Assembly: GCA_902558815.1 (NCBI GenBank) | Contig: CACEFF010000003.1 | Location: 28,723 to 92,722 of the forward strand | Length of the DNA stretch: 64,000 bases | Direction: 5' to 3' | Source of the DNA: an uncultured Pelagibacteraceae bacterium | Lineage (GTDB): Bacteria; Pseudomonadota; Alphaproteobacteria; Pelagibacterales; Pelagibacteraceae | Shown: positions 11,879 to 25,430 of the stretch, piece after piece | Numbering within the stretch: the stretch's first letter is position 1 | Layout of the letters: the number at the start of each line of letters is the position of its first letter | Translations under genes and position numbers: made by a program | Notes under the pieces: generated by a model | Told to the model about the DNA's origin: nothing | Database searches by the model: none | The model's input: the letters and a program-made list of their open reading frames with translations, nothing else

Positions 11879-12811
11879 ATGAAAATTAATCTTGCAAATA
11901 TTAAAAAAGCCAAAAAAATCTTAGATAAAAGTGAATGTGTGGCAATACCTACTGAAACTGTATATGGATTAGCTGGCAATGCTTATTCAGATAAAGCGTG
12001 TAAAAAAATATTTAAGCTTAAAAAAAGACCAAGGAATAATCCTCTCATAGTTCATTATTACAATCATCAAAAGCTAAAAAAAGATTGTGTTTTTAATAAT
12101 AACTTTATCAAGTTATATAAAAGATTCTGCCCTGGCCCAATCACATTTATTCTTTATTTAAAAAAAGGTTCAAAGATTTCTAATTTTGCCACTAACAACA
12201 AAAAATCTTTAGCAGTTAGGTTTCCAAAACATCCAGTGACAAGAAACTTATTAAAGGAACTAAATTATCCACTAGCTGCCCCTAGTGCCAATTTATCATC
12301 CAAAGTTAGTGCTGTAAGTTCAAATGATGTTAGAGATGATTTTGGCAAAAAGATTAGATATATATTAGAAGGAGGAAAATCATCTATTGGTCTCGAATCA
12401 ACAATAATTGATTTAAGAAATAAACCAAAAATATTAAGATTAGGTGGTTTAGAAACTTCGTTAATTCAAAATGTATTAAATAAAAAAGTTTTAATAAATA
12501 ATAATCCTTTAAAAATATCTTCTCCTGGTCAATTTAAACTTCACTATTCTCCAGGTATTCCTGTAAGATTAAATGTAAAAAAAGTAAAAAAAGGTGAAGC
12601 TTTTTTATTAATGCGAAAAAAAAGAATAGATAAATCGAATTATTTTTTTTTATCAAAGAATGGGAGTTTAAAAGAAGCTGCAAGAAATTTATATGATACT
12701 CTTAGGAAAATAAGTAAAAATAATTATAAATCTATAGCTGTTGGTAAAATTCCCAACAAAGGATTAGGCAAAACCATTAATGATAGATTAAAGAGAGCTT
12801 CAAAATTTTAA
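11879..12811 (+). CDS. L-threonylcarbamoyladenylate synthase (Sua5/YciO/YrdC family)
   Basis: CVAIPTETVYGLAGNAYSDKACKKIFKLKKRPRNNPLIVHYY ... PLAAPSANLSSKVSAV; stop TAA overlaps next ATG by 1 nt. Confidence 0.93.
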   Translation: MKINLANIKKAKKILDKSECVAIPTETVYGLAGNAYSDKACKKIFKLKKRPRNNPLIVHYYNHQKLKKDCVFNNNFIKLYKRFCPGPITFILYLKKGSKISNFATNNKKSLAVRFPKHPVTRNLLKELNYPLAAPSANLSSKVSAVSSNDVRDDFGKKIRYILEGGKSSIGLESTIIDLRNKPKILRLGGLETSLIQNVLNKKVLINNNPLKISSPGQFKLHYSPGIPVRLNVKKVKKGEAFLLMRKKRIDKSNYFFLSKNGSLKEAARNLYDTLRKISKNNYKSIAVGKIPNKGLGKTINDRLKRASKF

Positions 12812-13545
12812 TGAAAGTTCCACTCGAAATAATAGAATTGTCAAAAGTTTACAATAAAAAAGAAGCTGTAAAAAATATTTCTTTTAAAATAAATTACAAT
12901 GAGATTATAGGTATCCTTGGTCCTAATGGTTGTGGAAAAACTACTACTATAGGAATGATATTAGGTCTCTTAAAACCATCAAACGGTAAAGTGTTAATAA
13001 ATGGAGTTTCAATTGAACAAAAAAGAGTAGAGTTATTGAATGATTTAAACTTTATTTCTCCTTACATAGAATTACCAAAAAAATTGTCTGTAAAACAAAA
13101 TTTGGAAGTTTATGGCAGGCTTTACGATGTAAAAAATCTTAAATCAAAAATTGAAGAGCTCATTGAAAAACTTAGGCTTAATGAAATCATAAATAAAATT
13201 ACTGGTGAACTTTCCTCTGGTCAAAAAAATAGAGTAAGTCTTGCCAAATCAATAATTAATAACCCAAAAGTATTACTTTTAGATGAACCAACTGCGTCTT
13301 TAGATCCTGAAACTGGAGATTTTGTTAGAAGGTTTTTAGAAGATTATCAAAAAGAAAATAAGGCATCTATTTTACTTGCTTCACACAACATGATTGAAGT
13401 AGAAAGATTATGTTCATCTGTTTTTATGATGAAAAATGGAGCTATTATAGATCAAGATAGTCCTAAGGAATTAATTAAAAAACACGGACGAAAAAACTTA
13501 GAAGAAGTTTTTTTAAAACTCACTAGGGAAAAAAATGAATTTTAA
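12811..13545 (+). CDS. ABC transporter ATP-binding protein
   Basis: Walker A GPNGCGKTTT, signature LSSGQKNRVSLAKSI, Walker B KVLLLDEPTASLDP. Confidence 0.95.
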   Translation: MKVPLEIIELSKVYNKKEAVKNISFKINYNEIIGILGPNGCGKTTTIGMILGLLKPSNGKVLINGVSIEQKRVELLNDLNFISPYIELPKKLSVKQNLEVYGRLYDVKNLKSKIEELIEKLRLNEIINKITGELSSGQKNRVSLAKSIINNPKVLLLDEPTASLDPETGDFVRRFLEDYQKENKASILLASHNMIEVERLCSSVFMMKNGAIIDQDSPKELIKKHGRKNLEEVFLKLTREKNEF

Positions 13546-14326
13546 CAAAATGTATGGCCTTTTTTTAAGACATTTTTTTCTAATCAAAAGCTCTTTGCCA
13601 AGGATTTTGGATCTTATTTACTGGCCTACTATACAAATAATTCTTTGGGGTTTTATTTCAAAATTTTTTTCAATCTATAGTAATTATTATAACGATACTC
13701 TTGGTGTAATTCTTACTTGTGCAATACTTTATGACATTCTTTTTAGATCAAGTATTAGTTTCAATATGCTATTCTTAGAGGAAATATGGAGTAGAAATTT
13801 TACTAATTTATTTATAGCTCCCTTAAAGCTTAAAGAAATAATCATAGCACTAATTTTTACAGCTTTAGTAAGAACGCTGATAGGGTTAGTACCAGCAATT
13901 CTTTTAACTTCACCATTGTTTGGTGTTTCAATCTTAAAGCTAGGCTTTCCTCTACTTTTGCTATTTTTGAGTCTATATATATTTGGAATAACCTTAGGCT
14001 TATTCGTAAGTGCTGGACTTATAAGGTTTGGTCCATCTTTTGAAAATATCGCTTGGTCTTCTTTATTTCTGTTAGCTCCTTTAGGCTGTATATATTATCC
14101 AATCGAAATACTTCCCAATTTTTTTCAAATAATAGCTAAAGGTTTGCCTTTGGTTTATATTTTTGATGAAACAAGAAATATTTTATTAAATGGTTCTATT
14201 AATTACCAGAATTTAAAATATGCTTATTTTTTAAATTTGATTTATTTAGCAGTAGGAATGTTTTTATTTTATTTTTCTTTTTTGAAAGCACGAGTTAAAG
14301 GAACTCTAATAAATATGGGTGAATAA
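13535..14326 (+). CDS. ABC-2 type transporter permease
   Basis: Six-TM hydrophobic protein overlapping the ATPase gene by 11 nt; ABC-2 (NodJ-like) pattern. Confidence 0.85.
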   Translation: MNFNKMYGLFLRHFFLIKSSLPRILDLIYWPTIQIILWGFISKFFSIYSNYYNDTLGVILTCAILYDILFRSSISFNMLFLEEIWSRNFTNLFIAPLKLKEIIIALIFTALVRTLIGLVPAILLTSPLFGVSILKLGFPLLLLFLSLYIFGITLGLFVSAGLIRFGPSFENIAWSSLFLLAPLGCIYYPIEILPNFFQIIAKGLPLVYIFDETRNILLNGSINYQNLKYAYFLNLIYLAVGMFLFYFSFLKARVKGTLINMGE

Positions 14327-14403
14327 TGGCGCGCCTGCTAGGAGTCGAACCCAGAACCTCCTGATCCGAAGTCAGGCGCTCTATCCAGTTGAGCTACAAG
14401 CGC
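14327..14403 (-). tRNA. tRNA-Arg (anticodon TCG)
   Basis: Reverse complement GCGCTTGTAGCTCAACTGGATAGAGCGCCTGACTTCGGATCAGGAGGTTCTGGGTTCGACTCCTAGCAGGCGCGCCA; complete cloverleaf, anticodon loop CTTCGGA, CCA encoded. Confidence 0.97.
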
Positions 14404-14426
14404 ATATGATATTAATATAACATTTT

Positions 14427-15407
14427 ATGGAAAAAAAAATAAATTTGATTGTCGGAGATGAAGATAAAAACCTTCGTGTTGATGTTTTAATCAACAAAAA
14501 ACAAAATGAAATCAGTAGAACTAGAGTAAAAAGTTTGATTTTAAATAAAAAATTAAGATTGAATAACAAAACTATGGAAGACCCTTCTAAAAAAGTTTTT
14601 TCAGGTGATATTTTAGAGTTAATAATACCTCCACCAAAAAAAGCTTCTATCAAGCCTTATAAATACAAATTAGATATAGTTTATGAAGATGAGGATTTAA
14701 TTATTATAAATAAACCTGCGGGAATAGTAATGCATCCTGGGGCTGGAAATTTTGATAACACGATTGTGAATGCTCTAATGAATTATGATAAAAATTCTTT
14801 ATCAAATATTGGTGATGAACTTAGGCCAGGAATAGTACACAGAATAGATAAAAATACTTCAGGTTTAGTTGTGATTGCAAAAAACAATCAATCACATGAA
14901 CATCTTTCAATACAGTTTAGTAAACATTCGATAACTAGAATTTATCAATTACTAATTTGGGGAAAAATTAGACCTTCAAAAGGAAAGATTGTAACTTTAA
15001 TTACTAGAAGCTCTAAAAATAGACAAATGATGCAAGTAAGTAATACCAAAGGAAAAAAAGCAATTACAAATTATAAAACGGTGGAAATTTTTGAAAACAA
15101 ACATATTCCAACTTTAAGTTTGTTAGAATGTAAACTGGAAACTGGAAGAACACATCAGATTAGAGTGCATATGAATTATTTGGGTAATAGTATAGTTGGA
15201 GATGATAAGTATAAAAAAAAATTCAAAAAAATTAAAAATATTGATCCAATGCTTGAAAAAAAACTCATAAATCTAAATAGACAGTTTCTTCATGCTAAAA
15301 CCATAGGTTTTATTCATCCAAAAAAAAATGAGAAAATGATATTTAGCTCAATTTTGCCACAAGATCTTGAAATAATTTTAAAAATGCTAAGAAATACAAG
15401 TAAATAA
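14427..15407 (+). CDS. rluD: RluA-family 23S rRNA pseudouridine synthase (RluD-like)
   Basis: S4 domain then IINKPAGIVMHPGAG ... LRPGIVHRIDKNTSGLVVIAKN (catalytic HRIDxxTSG). Confidence 0.92.
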   Translation: MEKKINLIVGDEDKNLRVDVLINKKQNEISRTRVKSLILNKKLRLNNKTMEDPSKKVFSGDILELIIPPPKKASIKPYKYKLDIVYEDEDLIIINKPAGIVMHPGAGNFDNTIVNALMNYDKNSLSNIGDELRPGIVHRIDKNTSGLVVIAKNNQSHEHLSIQFSKHSITRIYQLLIWGKIRPSKGKIVTLITRSSKNRQMMQVSNTKGKKAITNYKTVEIFENKHIPTLSLLECKLETGRTHQIRVHMNYLGNSIVGDDKYKKKFKKIKNIDPMLEKKLINLNRQFLHAKTIGFIHPKKNEKMIFSSILPQDLEIILKMLRNTSK

Positions 15408-15447
15408 ATTATTGAAAAAAATGAAATATTAATTAGATAAACTGTCT

Positions 15448-18442
<2,995 letters not shown>

Positions 18443-18443
18443 T

Positions 18444-19775
18444 TTATCTGATCTTTTTTGAAATAATGTCTAAACAGTGATTAAGTAGTTTTTTATTTTG
18501 ACTCTCTCCCATAATTCTTATCTTTGACTCTGTGCCTGATTTTCTTACTAATATTCTTCCCTGTTCTTTCATTAATTTTTCAGCAACTTTAATAGATTTT
18601 TTTACTTCGGGCGTATTAATAATCGTCTTTTTTTTTACTTCAATATTTTTTAATATTTGAGGGATTTTTTTAAATCTATTAAAAAATTCACTAGCCTTTC
18701 TTCTTTTTCTAATAGCAAATAATACTTCTAAAGACACTAATAATCCATCTCCAGTAGTTGCAAATTTACCAAGAATAATATGTCCAGATTGTTCTCCCCC
18801 TAAATTAAATTTATTTTTTTGCATTTTTTCTTTCACATATCTATCACCCACATTAGCACGAATAAATTTTATTTTTTTATATTTAAAATATTTTTCTAAG
18901 CCATAGTTTGACATTAAAGTACCAACCACACCTCCCTTAAGCATCTTTTTACTTTTCCATCTTGTTGCTAAAGCAGCAATTATTTGATCACCATCAATTA
19001 TATTGCTCAACTCATCACACATAATAACTCTATCAGCATCTCCATCTAGGGAGATTCCTAAGTGAGCTTTATATTTTTTTACTGCGTTCCTTATATTGTT
19101 AGGAAAAGTTGAGCCACATTTTTTATTTATATTTAAACCATTGGGTTTTACGCCTATTGGGATTACTTTTGCTCCTAAAGATCTAAATAACTCAGGTCCT
19201 GCCTTGTATCCTGCTCCATTAGCACAATCAATTACAATCTTGAGTCCACTAAGATTGAAATCTTTTGTAAAATTTTTTTTTAGAATTTTGAGATAGTCAT
19301 GTGTTCCAGTCTCTAGTCTTTTTACTCTTCCTAGTTTTTCTGAATTAGATAAATTTTTATTAATCTTTTTATCTATCAAATCTTCAATTTTCTTTTCTAT
19401 TTTATCAGATAATTTCATTCCATCTGGACCAAATAGTTTTAGTCCATTGTCATGGTGTGGGTTATGAGAGGCTGTAATCATTATTCCCATATTCGCTTTC
19501 ATGGTCTTTGTAAGCATAGCTAAGCCATTAGTAGGTAGAGGTCCTAAAGTGTAAACATGCATTCCTGCAGACGCTAATCCTGAAACTAGTGCTGGCTCTA
19601 AAGTATAGCCAGACAACCTAGTATCTTTAGCAATAATTGCTGTTTGTTTCTTTTTTTTTTGTGACTTAAAATATGTTCCTGAAGCTAGACCGAATTTAAA
19701 GAACATATCACCATTTATATTTTTGCTATTTACAGCTCCTCTGATTCCATCAGTTCCAAAGTATTTTTTAGGCAT
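18444..19775 (-). CDS. glmM: Phosphoglucosamine mutase
   Basis: KYFGTDGIRGAVN ... GIMITASHNPHHDNGLKLFGPDG ... LDGDADRVIMCDE. Confidence 0.97.
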   Translation of the reverse strand: MPKKYFGTDGIRGAVNSKNINGDMFFKFGLASGTYFKSQKKKKQTAIIAKDTRLSGYTLEPALVSGLASAGMHVYTLGPLPTNGLAMLTKTMKANMGIMITASHNPHHDNGLKLFGPDGMKLSDKIEKKIEDLIDKKINKNLSNSEKLGRVKRLETGTHDYLKILKKNFTKDFNLSGLKIVIDCANGAGYKAGPELFRSLGAKVIPIGVKPNGLNINKKCGSTFPNNIRNAVKKYKAHLGISLDGDADRVIMCDELSNIIDGDQIIAALATRWKSKKMLKGGVVGTLMSNYGLEKYFKYKKIKFIRANVGDRYVKEKMQKNKFNLGGEQSGHIILGKFATTGDGLLVSLEVLFAIRKRRKASEFFNRFKKIPQILKNIEVKKKTIINTPEVKKSIKVAEKLMKEQGRILVRKSGTESKIRIMGESQNKKLLNHCLDIISKKIR

Positions 19776-20827
19776 TAATTTTCTATCAATTTTTTAAAAA
19801 CTTTGACTCCCTGTAATATTTCATCAACCTCATGGACTCTTAAAACTTGCACTCCTTGCATCATCAAAAAAATTGATGAAGCAACAGTTCCTCCAGTTCT
19901 ATTTTTTGTATCATTTTTTCCAGATAATTCTTTTATAAATTTTTTTCTTGAATTACCAACAAGTATAGGAAAACCAAGTGAATGGAAAATAGTAATATTA
20001 GTTATTAAATTCATATTATGTTTCAATTTTTTTCCAAAACCTATGCCTGGATCAATAATTATATTATTATGTTTTATTCCTATAGACCTTAAAAACTTAA
20101 TTTTTTTTTCGAAAAAATCGTAAATATCTAATAACACATTTTTATAATTTGGATTATTTTGCATATTTTCAGGTGTTCCTTTTGTATGTTGGATAACAAA
20201 AGGAATTTTATATTCCTTTAAAATATTTTTTGTTTCGACATCATAATTTAATCCTGAAACATCATTTATAATTCTTATACCAAGTTTGATACCTTTTTTC
20301 ATAATTTTTGATTTTCTAGTGTCTAATGAAACAGTAATTTTAGGACAGATGGATTTTAATAATTTGTTAATTCTATTCCACTCAACTTTTTCATTTACCC
20401 CTTTAGAACCAGGTCGTGTCGATTCTCCACCAACATCTATTATATTCGCACCTGATTCATACATCAGTTTAGCTTGCTTTATTGCTTTATCGTTACTATT
20501 AAATTTTCCACCATCAGAAAAACTATCTGGAGTGAGATTTAGTACACCCATTATATTAGGTGACTTAGAAAAATCTAAATTGGAAAAATTTTTTTTTTTT
20601 GAAGTTATCTTTTTTATGTCATGAATTATTTTTTTTTTTAATAATTTAGGTAAAGTATTTAGTTTATTGATTGAAATTTTTTTTCTAGATTTTCTCGAAA
20701 TTATTTCTAATTGATCAAAAGAAATCTTATCATTACCATTTAGAGGTAGTGATTTTTTTTTTTTAACTAAATTCTTTGATAGATTTCCATAATAGAAATT
20801 ACACACTCTCGTGTAATATCTTAGCAT
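19775..20827 (-). CDS. folP: Dihydropteroate synthase
   Basis: IMGVLNLTPDSFSDGGKFN ... GANIIDVGGESTRPGSKGV ... IIDPGIGFGKK. Confidence 0.95.
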   Translation of the reverse strand: MLRYYTRVCNFYYGNLSKNLVKKKKSLPLNGNDKISFDQLEIISRKSRKKISINKLNTLPKLLKKKIIHDIKKITSKKKNFSNLDFSKSPNIMGVLNLTPDSFSDGGKFNSNDKAIKQAKLMYESGANIIDVGGESTRPGSKGVNEKVEWNRINKLLKSICPKITVSLDTRKSKIMKKGIKLGIRIINDVSGLNYDVETKNILKEYKIPFVIQHTKGTPENMQNNPNYKNVLLDIYDFFEKKIKFLRSIGIKHNNIIIDPGIGFGKKLKHNMNLITNITIFHSLGFPILVGNSRKKFIKELSGKNDTKNRTGGTVASSIFLMMQGVQVLRVHEVDEILQGVKVFKKLIEN

Positions 20828-20832
20828 TAAAA

Positions 20833-22734
20833 TTAATGAACAATTTTCGGTTTTAGTCCCATGGCACCCATAGCGGAACTTTTATCATCTTCGACTTTTA
20901 AATCTTGTTTATCTGCAGGATATATATTTTTATTTATTATATTTTCGATTTCTTCACCTGTTAAAGTTTCGTAAGTTATAAGCGCTTTGGCGATTTTATG
21001 TAAATCTTCAATTTTATCAGTTAAAATCTCTTTTGCTTTATTATAGCCCTCATCAACTAACTTTCTTATCTCCTTATCAATTTTTTGAGCAACTTCTTCT
21101 GAAACTGATTGTGTTTGAGTTACTGATCTCCCTAAAAAAACTTCTTCTTGATTTTCTCCATATTCAACTGGTCCCATTTCTTCACTCATTCCATATTTGG
21201 TTACCATTGCTCTAGCAAGTTGAGTTGCTTGATTAATATCTGATCCACTTCCTCCACCAGCCCCTGTTGAAATATTATCTTTTCCAAAAATTACTTCTTC
21301 AGCAACTCTTCCACCAAAACAAACTGCCAATCTAGCTTTCAAATATTTAATAGAATGTCCGTGTTGATCTCTTTCTGGTAAGTTCATAACCATACCTAAT
21401 GCCCTACCTCTTGGAATAATTGTTGCCTTATGGATTGGGTCATAACTCGGCATGTTAAAAGAAACCAAAGCATGTCCACCTTCATGATATGCAGTTAATT
21501 TCTTTTCATCTTCTGTCATAACCATTGAGCGTCTTTCAGCTCCCATCATTACTTTATCTTTGGCCTCTTCAAAATCATTTAAAGTTACTATTCTTTTATT
21601 TTTTCTTGCTGCCAAAAGAGCCGACTCATTAACTATATTAGCAAGATCTGCTCCTGAAAATCCTGGTGTCCCTCTTGCGATTGTTCTTAAATTTACATCA
21701 GGGGCCATTTTAATTTTTTTTACATGCACTTTTAAAATTTTCTCTCTTCCAATTATATCTGGATTTGAAACTACAACTTGTCTATCAAATCTACCTGGTC
21801 TTAATAAAGCTGGATCTAGAACATCTGGCCTATTCGTTGCTGCAATTATTATAACTCCCTCATTAGTATCAAAACCATCCATTTCAACTAGTAACTGATT
21901 AAGAGTTTGTTCTCTTTCATCATTACCTCCACCTAAGCCTGCTCCTCTACTTCTTCCTACTGCATCAATTTCGTCAATGAAAATTATACAAGGAGAATTT
22001 TTCTTCCCTTGCTCAAACATATCTCTAACTCTTGATGCTCCAACTCCTACAAACATCTCTACAAAATCGGAACCTGAAATAGTAAAAAACGGAACTCCTG
22101 CTTCTCCAGCTATTGCTCTAGCTAGTAGTGTTTTACCAGTACCTGGTGGTCCAACTAATAATGCCCCTCTTGGTATCTTTCCACCAAGTCTACTAAATTT
22201 TTTTGGATCTTTTAGAAATTCTACTATTTCTTCAACTTCTTCTTTAGCTTCTTCAACTCCCGCAACATCGTTAAAAGTTACTTTACCTTTTAATTCATTC
22301 ATCATTTTAGCTTTTGATCTTCCAAAGCCCATTGCACCACCCTTACCTCCTTGCATTTGTCTCATAAAAAATATCCAAACGGCTATTAATAAAAGCATAG
22401 GAAACCATGACAGTAAAACACCAAACAAGGATGGCATCTTCTCATCAATAGGAGCTGCGGAAATGCTAACACCCTTATCAGAAAGTTTTTCAATTAAATT
22501 TGGATCATTTGGAGAATACGTTGTAAAGCTTTTTCCATTCGAATAAACACCCTTAATATTATTACCTTGAATTTCTACTTTTAAAACCTCTCCATTGTCA
22601 ACAGAAGTTAAAAATTCTGAGAATATAACTTTGCTACCCTCTCTAACATTTGACTGAGGATTCTTGAACATGTTATATAGACCAATAGTCAAAAAAACTA
22701 TTATTGCCCACATAGCTATATTTTTTATATTCAT
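20833..22734 (-). CDS. ftsH: ATP-dependent zinc metalloprotease FtsH
   Basis: Walker [18 protein letters not shown] region, HEGGHALV zinc motif, N-terminal TM segments. Confidence 0.98.
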   Translation of the reverse strand: MNIKNIAMWAIIVFLTIGLYNMFKNPQSNVREGSKVIFSEFLTSVDNGEVLKVEIQGNNIKGVYSNGKSFTTYSPNDPNLIEKLSDKGVSISAAPIDEKMPSLFGVLLSWFPMLLLIAVWIFFMRQMQGGKGGAMGFGRSKAKMMNELKGKVTFNDVAGVEEAKEEVEEIVEFLKDPKKFSRLGGKIPRGALLVGPPGTGKTLLARAIAGEAGVPFFTISGSDFVEMFVGVGASRVRDMFEQGKKNSPCIIFIDEIDAVGRSRGAGLGGGNDEREQTLNQLLVEMDGFDTNEGVIIIAATNRPDVLDPALLRPGRFDRQVVVSNPDIIGREKILKVHVKKIKMAPDVNLRTIARGTPGFSGADLANIVNESALLAARKNKRIVTLNDFEEAKDKVMMGAERRSMVMTEDEKKLTAYHEGGHALVSFNMPSYDPIHKATIIPRGRALGMVMNLPERDQHGHSIKYLKARLAVCFGGRVAEEVIFGKDNISTGAGGGSGSDINQATQLARAMVTKYGMSEEMGPVEYGENQEEVFLGRSVTQTQSVSEEVAQKIDKEIRKLVDEGYNKAKEILTDKIEDLHKIAKALITYETLTGEEIENIINKNIYPADKQDLKVEDDKSSAMGAMGLKPKIVH

Positions 22735-22768
22735 GATTATAAAATAAGAATTATTATAAATTAAACAA

Positions 22769-22791
22769 GTGGCAATTTAGTATAAAGCCAC
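22769..22791 (-). terminator. Possible hairpin terminator downstream of tilS
   Basis: GTGGC...GCCAC inverted repeat (22769-22773 / 22787-22791) with a weak T-rich tail on the minus strand. Confidence 0.35.
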
Positions 22792-22797
22792 ATTTAT

Positions 22798-23826
22798 TTA
22801 ATGTTCTTTTGAGATAATTACTGTCTGATTAACCTTTTCAATGATACAGCCCCCCAATGTTGTTCTTATTATCTGATTTTGTTCAAAATCACCCATAATT
22901 TTATCTATCTTTTTTCCTCTTACTGAATAATATTTTTTACCAATTTGCCTTATTGACTCCGAAAGAGATCGAAAAATTACCTCATGTGGCTGTTGAAAAA
23001 ATTTTTTATTTAAAACTAGCTTGTTATCTTTTTCTAAGTAAAAAGAATTATGTAACAAATTTTCTTTTACATAATAATTTACGACTGTATTAGAATATTT
23101 TAGATTTTTTATCGTTTTAAGTAATTTGTTTTTATCTAAACCATTTATCTTAAGTTCTTCAATTAATTTTCTAATTTTTATTCTCAAATATTTTTCATCC
23201 TTATTTGATGGGTCTTTAACATAAAAATTAAATACTTTTTCTGAAAGAAAAATTAAATCCTCTTTTTTTTGGTTAAGTAGGGGTCTGATTAAATTTATAT
23301 TATCTATAATATCGATTTTATCTAATGAAATTAAACCTTTCAATCCACTTCCTCTTAACATTCTTATAAAAAAATTCTCAAATAAATCATCTTGATGATG
23401 CCCAAGTAATAAATCTTTAATCTTAAATTTATTACATTGTAGAAATAATAACTTATATCTGTTAGATCTTGCTAAAGATTGAATACTATTAGAAGGTTTT
23501 TTTCCTTTCCAGGTTAATATTTCTGCTAAAATTGAGTTTTGTTTTAAAATTCGCTTCACTAGTTTCGCCTCTTTAGTTGACTCCTTTCTTAGTTTATGGT
23601 CCACAATAAAGAACTTCACTCTTAGTCTTTTTTTTATTGAATATATTTTAGATAAAAAAGCTAGCGCCATACTGTCGGGACCACCTGAGACAGCTACAGC
23701 AAAATTTTCATTAATCTTTAATGATTTTTCAAATTCATTATAAATTTGATTAATCTTTCTATTTTTTAACTTATTTTTTAAAAGTTTAGGAATTTTGATT
23801 TTTACACTCGAATTTTTGAGACTCAT
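22798..23826 (-). CDS. tilS: tRNA(Ile)-lysidine synthetase
   Basis: FAVAVSGGPDSMALAFLSKIY (PP-loop) ... LLGHHQDDLFENFFIRMLRGSGLKGL. Confidence 0.93.
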   Translation of the reverse strand: MSLKNSSVKIKIPKLLKNKLKNRKINQIYNEFEKSLKINENFAVAVSGGPDSMALAFLSKIYSIKKRLRVKFFIVDHKLRKESTKEAKLVKRILKQNSILAEILTWKGKKPSNSIQSLARSNRYKLLFLQCNKFKIKDLLLGHHQDDLFENFFIRMLRGSGLKGLISLDKIDIIDNINLIRPLLNQKKEDLIFLSEKVFNFYVKDPSNKDEKYLRIKIRKLIEELKINGLDKNKLLKTIKNLKYSNTVVNYYVKENLLHNSFYLEKDNKLVLNKKFFQQPHEVIFRSLSESIRQIGKKYYSVRGKKIDKIMGDFEQNQIIRTTLGGCIIEKVNQTVIISKEH

Positions 23827-24787
23827 ATTTAGCTTTTTGGATCACAGACTGATTTGCTTTAGGATATTGTTTTTCTACACCATTAATCATCTTACACCCT
23901 TGATCTTTTTCTCCAATCTGAACCATAGATACACCAAGCTTTAACAAATTTATAGGAGCTTTTTCACCTTTTGGATATTTTTGATAACCTTCTAAATATG
24001 CTGAAGCTGCATCTGTATAAAGTTGCCTTATTCTAAAAGTTTCTGCATACCAATATTGAGCGTTACCAGCTAATTCATGTTCTGGATTTGCATTTACAAA
24101 TTCTCTAAATGCTCTTTCCGCAGTTGAATAATCCCCAACTTTTAAAAAACTTGTCGCAAATTCATATTGTTTTTCTGCTGACTCATTTGGAAGAATTGTT
24201 TCCTCAGCTTGGAAGTTTTCCGTTACAACTGTTGCTGTAGTTTCTATAGATTGAGTTTGTTGAGACGTTTCGTTAGTGTTTGAGTCTTTATAAGATATTG
24301 ATCCTAAATCTTGTGGTTGCGAACTACCTGGTAAATCTTCAGTTTCAGTGCTTTCTGTTTTTTTAACAACTTTCTTATTTGTTTCACCATCAAAAAAACT
24401 ACCCTCTAAATTTTGGAATCTTGCTTGGTTGTCAGCTTGAACTTTTGATACTCTGTTAGATAATTTATCCAATTTAAAATTTATTTCTTCAAATTTATTT
24501 GTTAGTTGTTGAAATTGATTCTCTATTTCAGAAAGTTTTAACAAATGTCGAGTTAAAATGTCTTCTGAATATTCATTTGTATTTATATTAGAACTATTAT
24601 TATTTTCAGATTCTAATTGAATTGAGCCAGAATAAACTGCTTTTTCTAAAGTTTTAATATCTTTTTGAATCTGTTCTAAAGTTTCATAAATATTATGATT
24701 GTCAGCAAAAGAAAATGTAGAAAAAAATAAAAAAAAATTTATTAAAAATACAAAATTGTTTAATTTTTTTTCAGCAAAAAATTTCAT
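23786..24787 (-). CDS. cpoB: Cell division coordinator CpoB / YbgF-like TPR protein
   Basis: N-terminal signal peptide, coiled coil, C-terminal TPR-like AEKQYEFATSFLKVGDYSTAERAFREFVNANPEHELAGNAQYWYAET; directly downstream of pal. Confidence 0.88.
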   Translation of the reverse strand: MKFFAEKKLNNFVFLINFFLFFSTFSFADNHNIYETLEQIQKDIKTLEKAVYSGSIQLESENNNSSNINTNEYSEDILTRHLLKLSEIENQFQQLTNKFEEINFKLDKLSNRVSKVQADNQARFQNLEGSFFDGETNKKVVKKTESTETEDLPGSSQPQDLGSISYKDSNTNETSQQTQSIETTATVVTENFQAEETILPNESAEKQYEFATSFLKVGDYSTAERAFREFVNANPEHELAGNAQYWYAETFRIRQLYTDAASAYLEGYQKYPKGEKAPINLLKLGVSMVQIGEKDQGCKMINGVEKQYPKANQSVIQKAKYESQKFECKNQNS

Positions 24788-24814
24788 TATTTAGGTTATG
24801 ATTAAAATAATGGC

Positions 24815-24854
24815 AAAAAAAAGACCCTAAATCTTCAATGGATTGAGGGTCTTT
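24815..24854 (-). terminator. Rho-independent terminator after pal
   Basis: Minus-strand AAAGACCCT(N17)AGGGTCTTT followed by a T run (stem arms 24820-24828 and 24846-24854). Confidence 0.85.
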
Positions 24855-24867
24855 AAATTTTTAAAAA

Positions 24868-25386
24868 TTAATTTGCTTTTACTGTTACTGATCTTCTGTT
24901 TTTAGACCAAGCTAAAGGGTTTGATCCTGAATCTACTGGTCTTTCTTTTCCGTAACTTAAAACAGAAATTCTGTCAGAAGAAATTCCATAGGTCATTAAG
25001 TAATCTTTAGCTGCATTTGCTCTTCTTTCGCCTAGAGCTAAGTTATACTCTCTTGTTCCTCTTTCGTCAGCATGTCCCTCTAATACTATAGTAATTTTAG
25101 AATTTTTTCTTAACCATGCTGCCTGTTTTCTTAATGTCTCTCTAGATGCAGTTGTTAAAACTGATTCATTTGTTGCGAAGAAAACTCTATCAGGAACACC
25201 TGAAGCTAAATACTCAACTGTATCTGTTCCAGTATAAACGTCACCCTGCATTTGTCCTGTTTGTTTTTGCGTCGCACAAGCTGAAAGCGCTAAACAAGCA
25301 ATAGTTATTAAAAAAGCGTTCTTTAGAATTTTGTTTAGTTTCATTATTGCTCCTTGATCAATATTTCTTATTGGTAACTTTTTCAC
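24868..25386 (-). CDS. pal: Peptidoglycan-associated lipoprotein
   Basis: Lipobox LSACA; OmpA C-terminal ITIVLEGHADERGTREYNLALGERRANAAKDYL. Confidence 0.95.
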   Translation of the reverse strand: MKKLPIRNIDQGAIMKLNKILKNAFLITIACLALSACATQKQTGQMQGDVYTGTDTVEYLASGVPDRVFFATNESVLTTASRETLRKQAAWLRKNSKITIVLEGHADERGTREYNLALGERRANAAKDYLMTYGISSDRISVLSYGKERPVDSGSNPLAWSKNRRSVTVKAN

Positions 25387-25430
25387 AACTAGATAGATGT
25401 TTCAAGTTAAAAAATCAAGATAAATAGTGT

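Noticed and set aside
20589-20764. 12-nt T runs in folP as phase-variable contingency tracts
   Set aside because: Essential core gene encoding Lys-rich segments; indicates long A/T runs are background in this genome.
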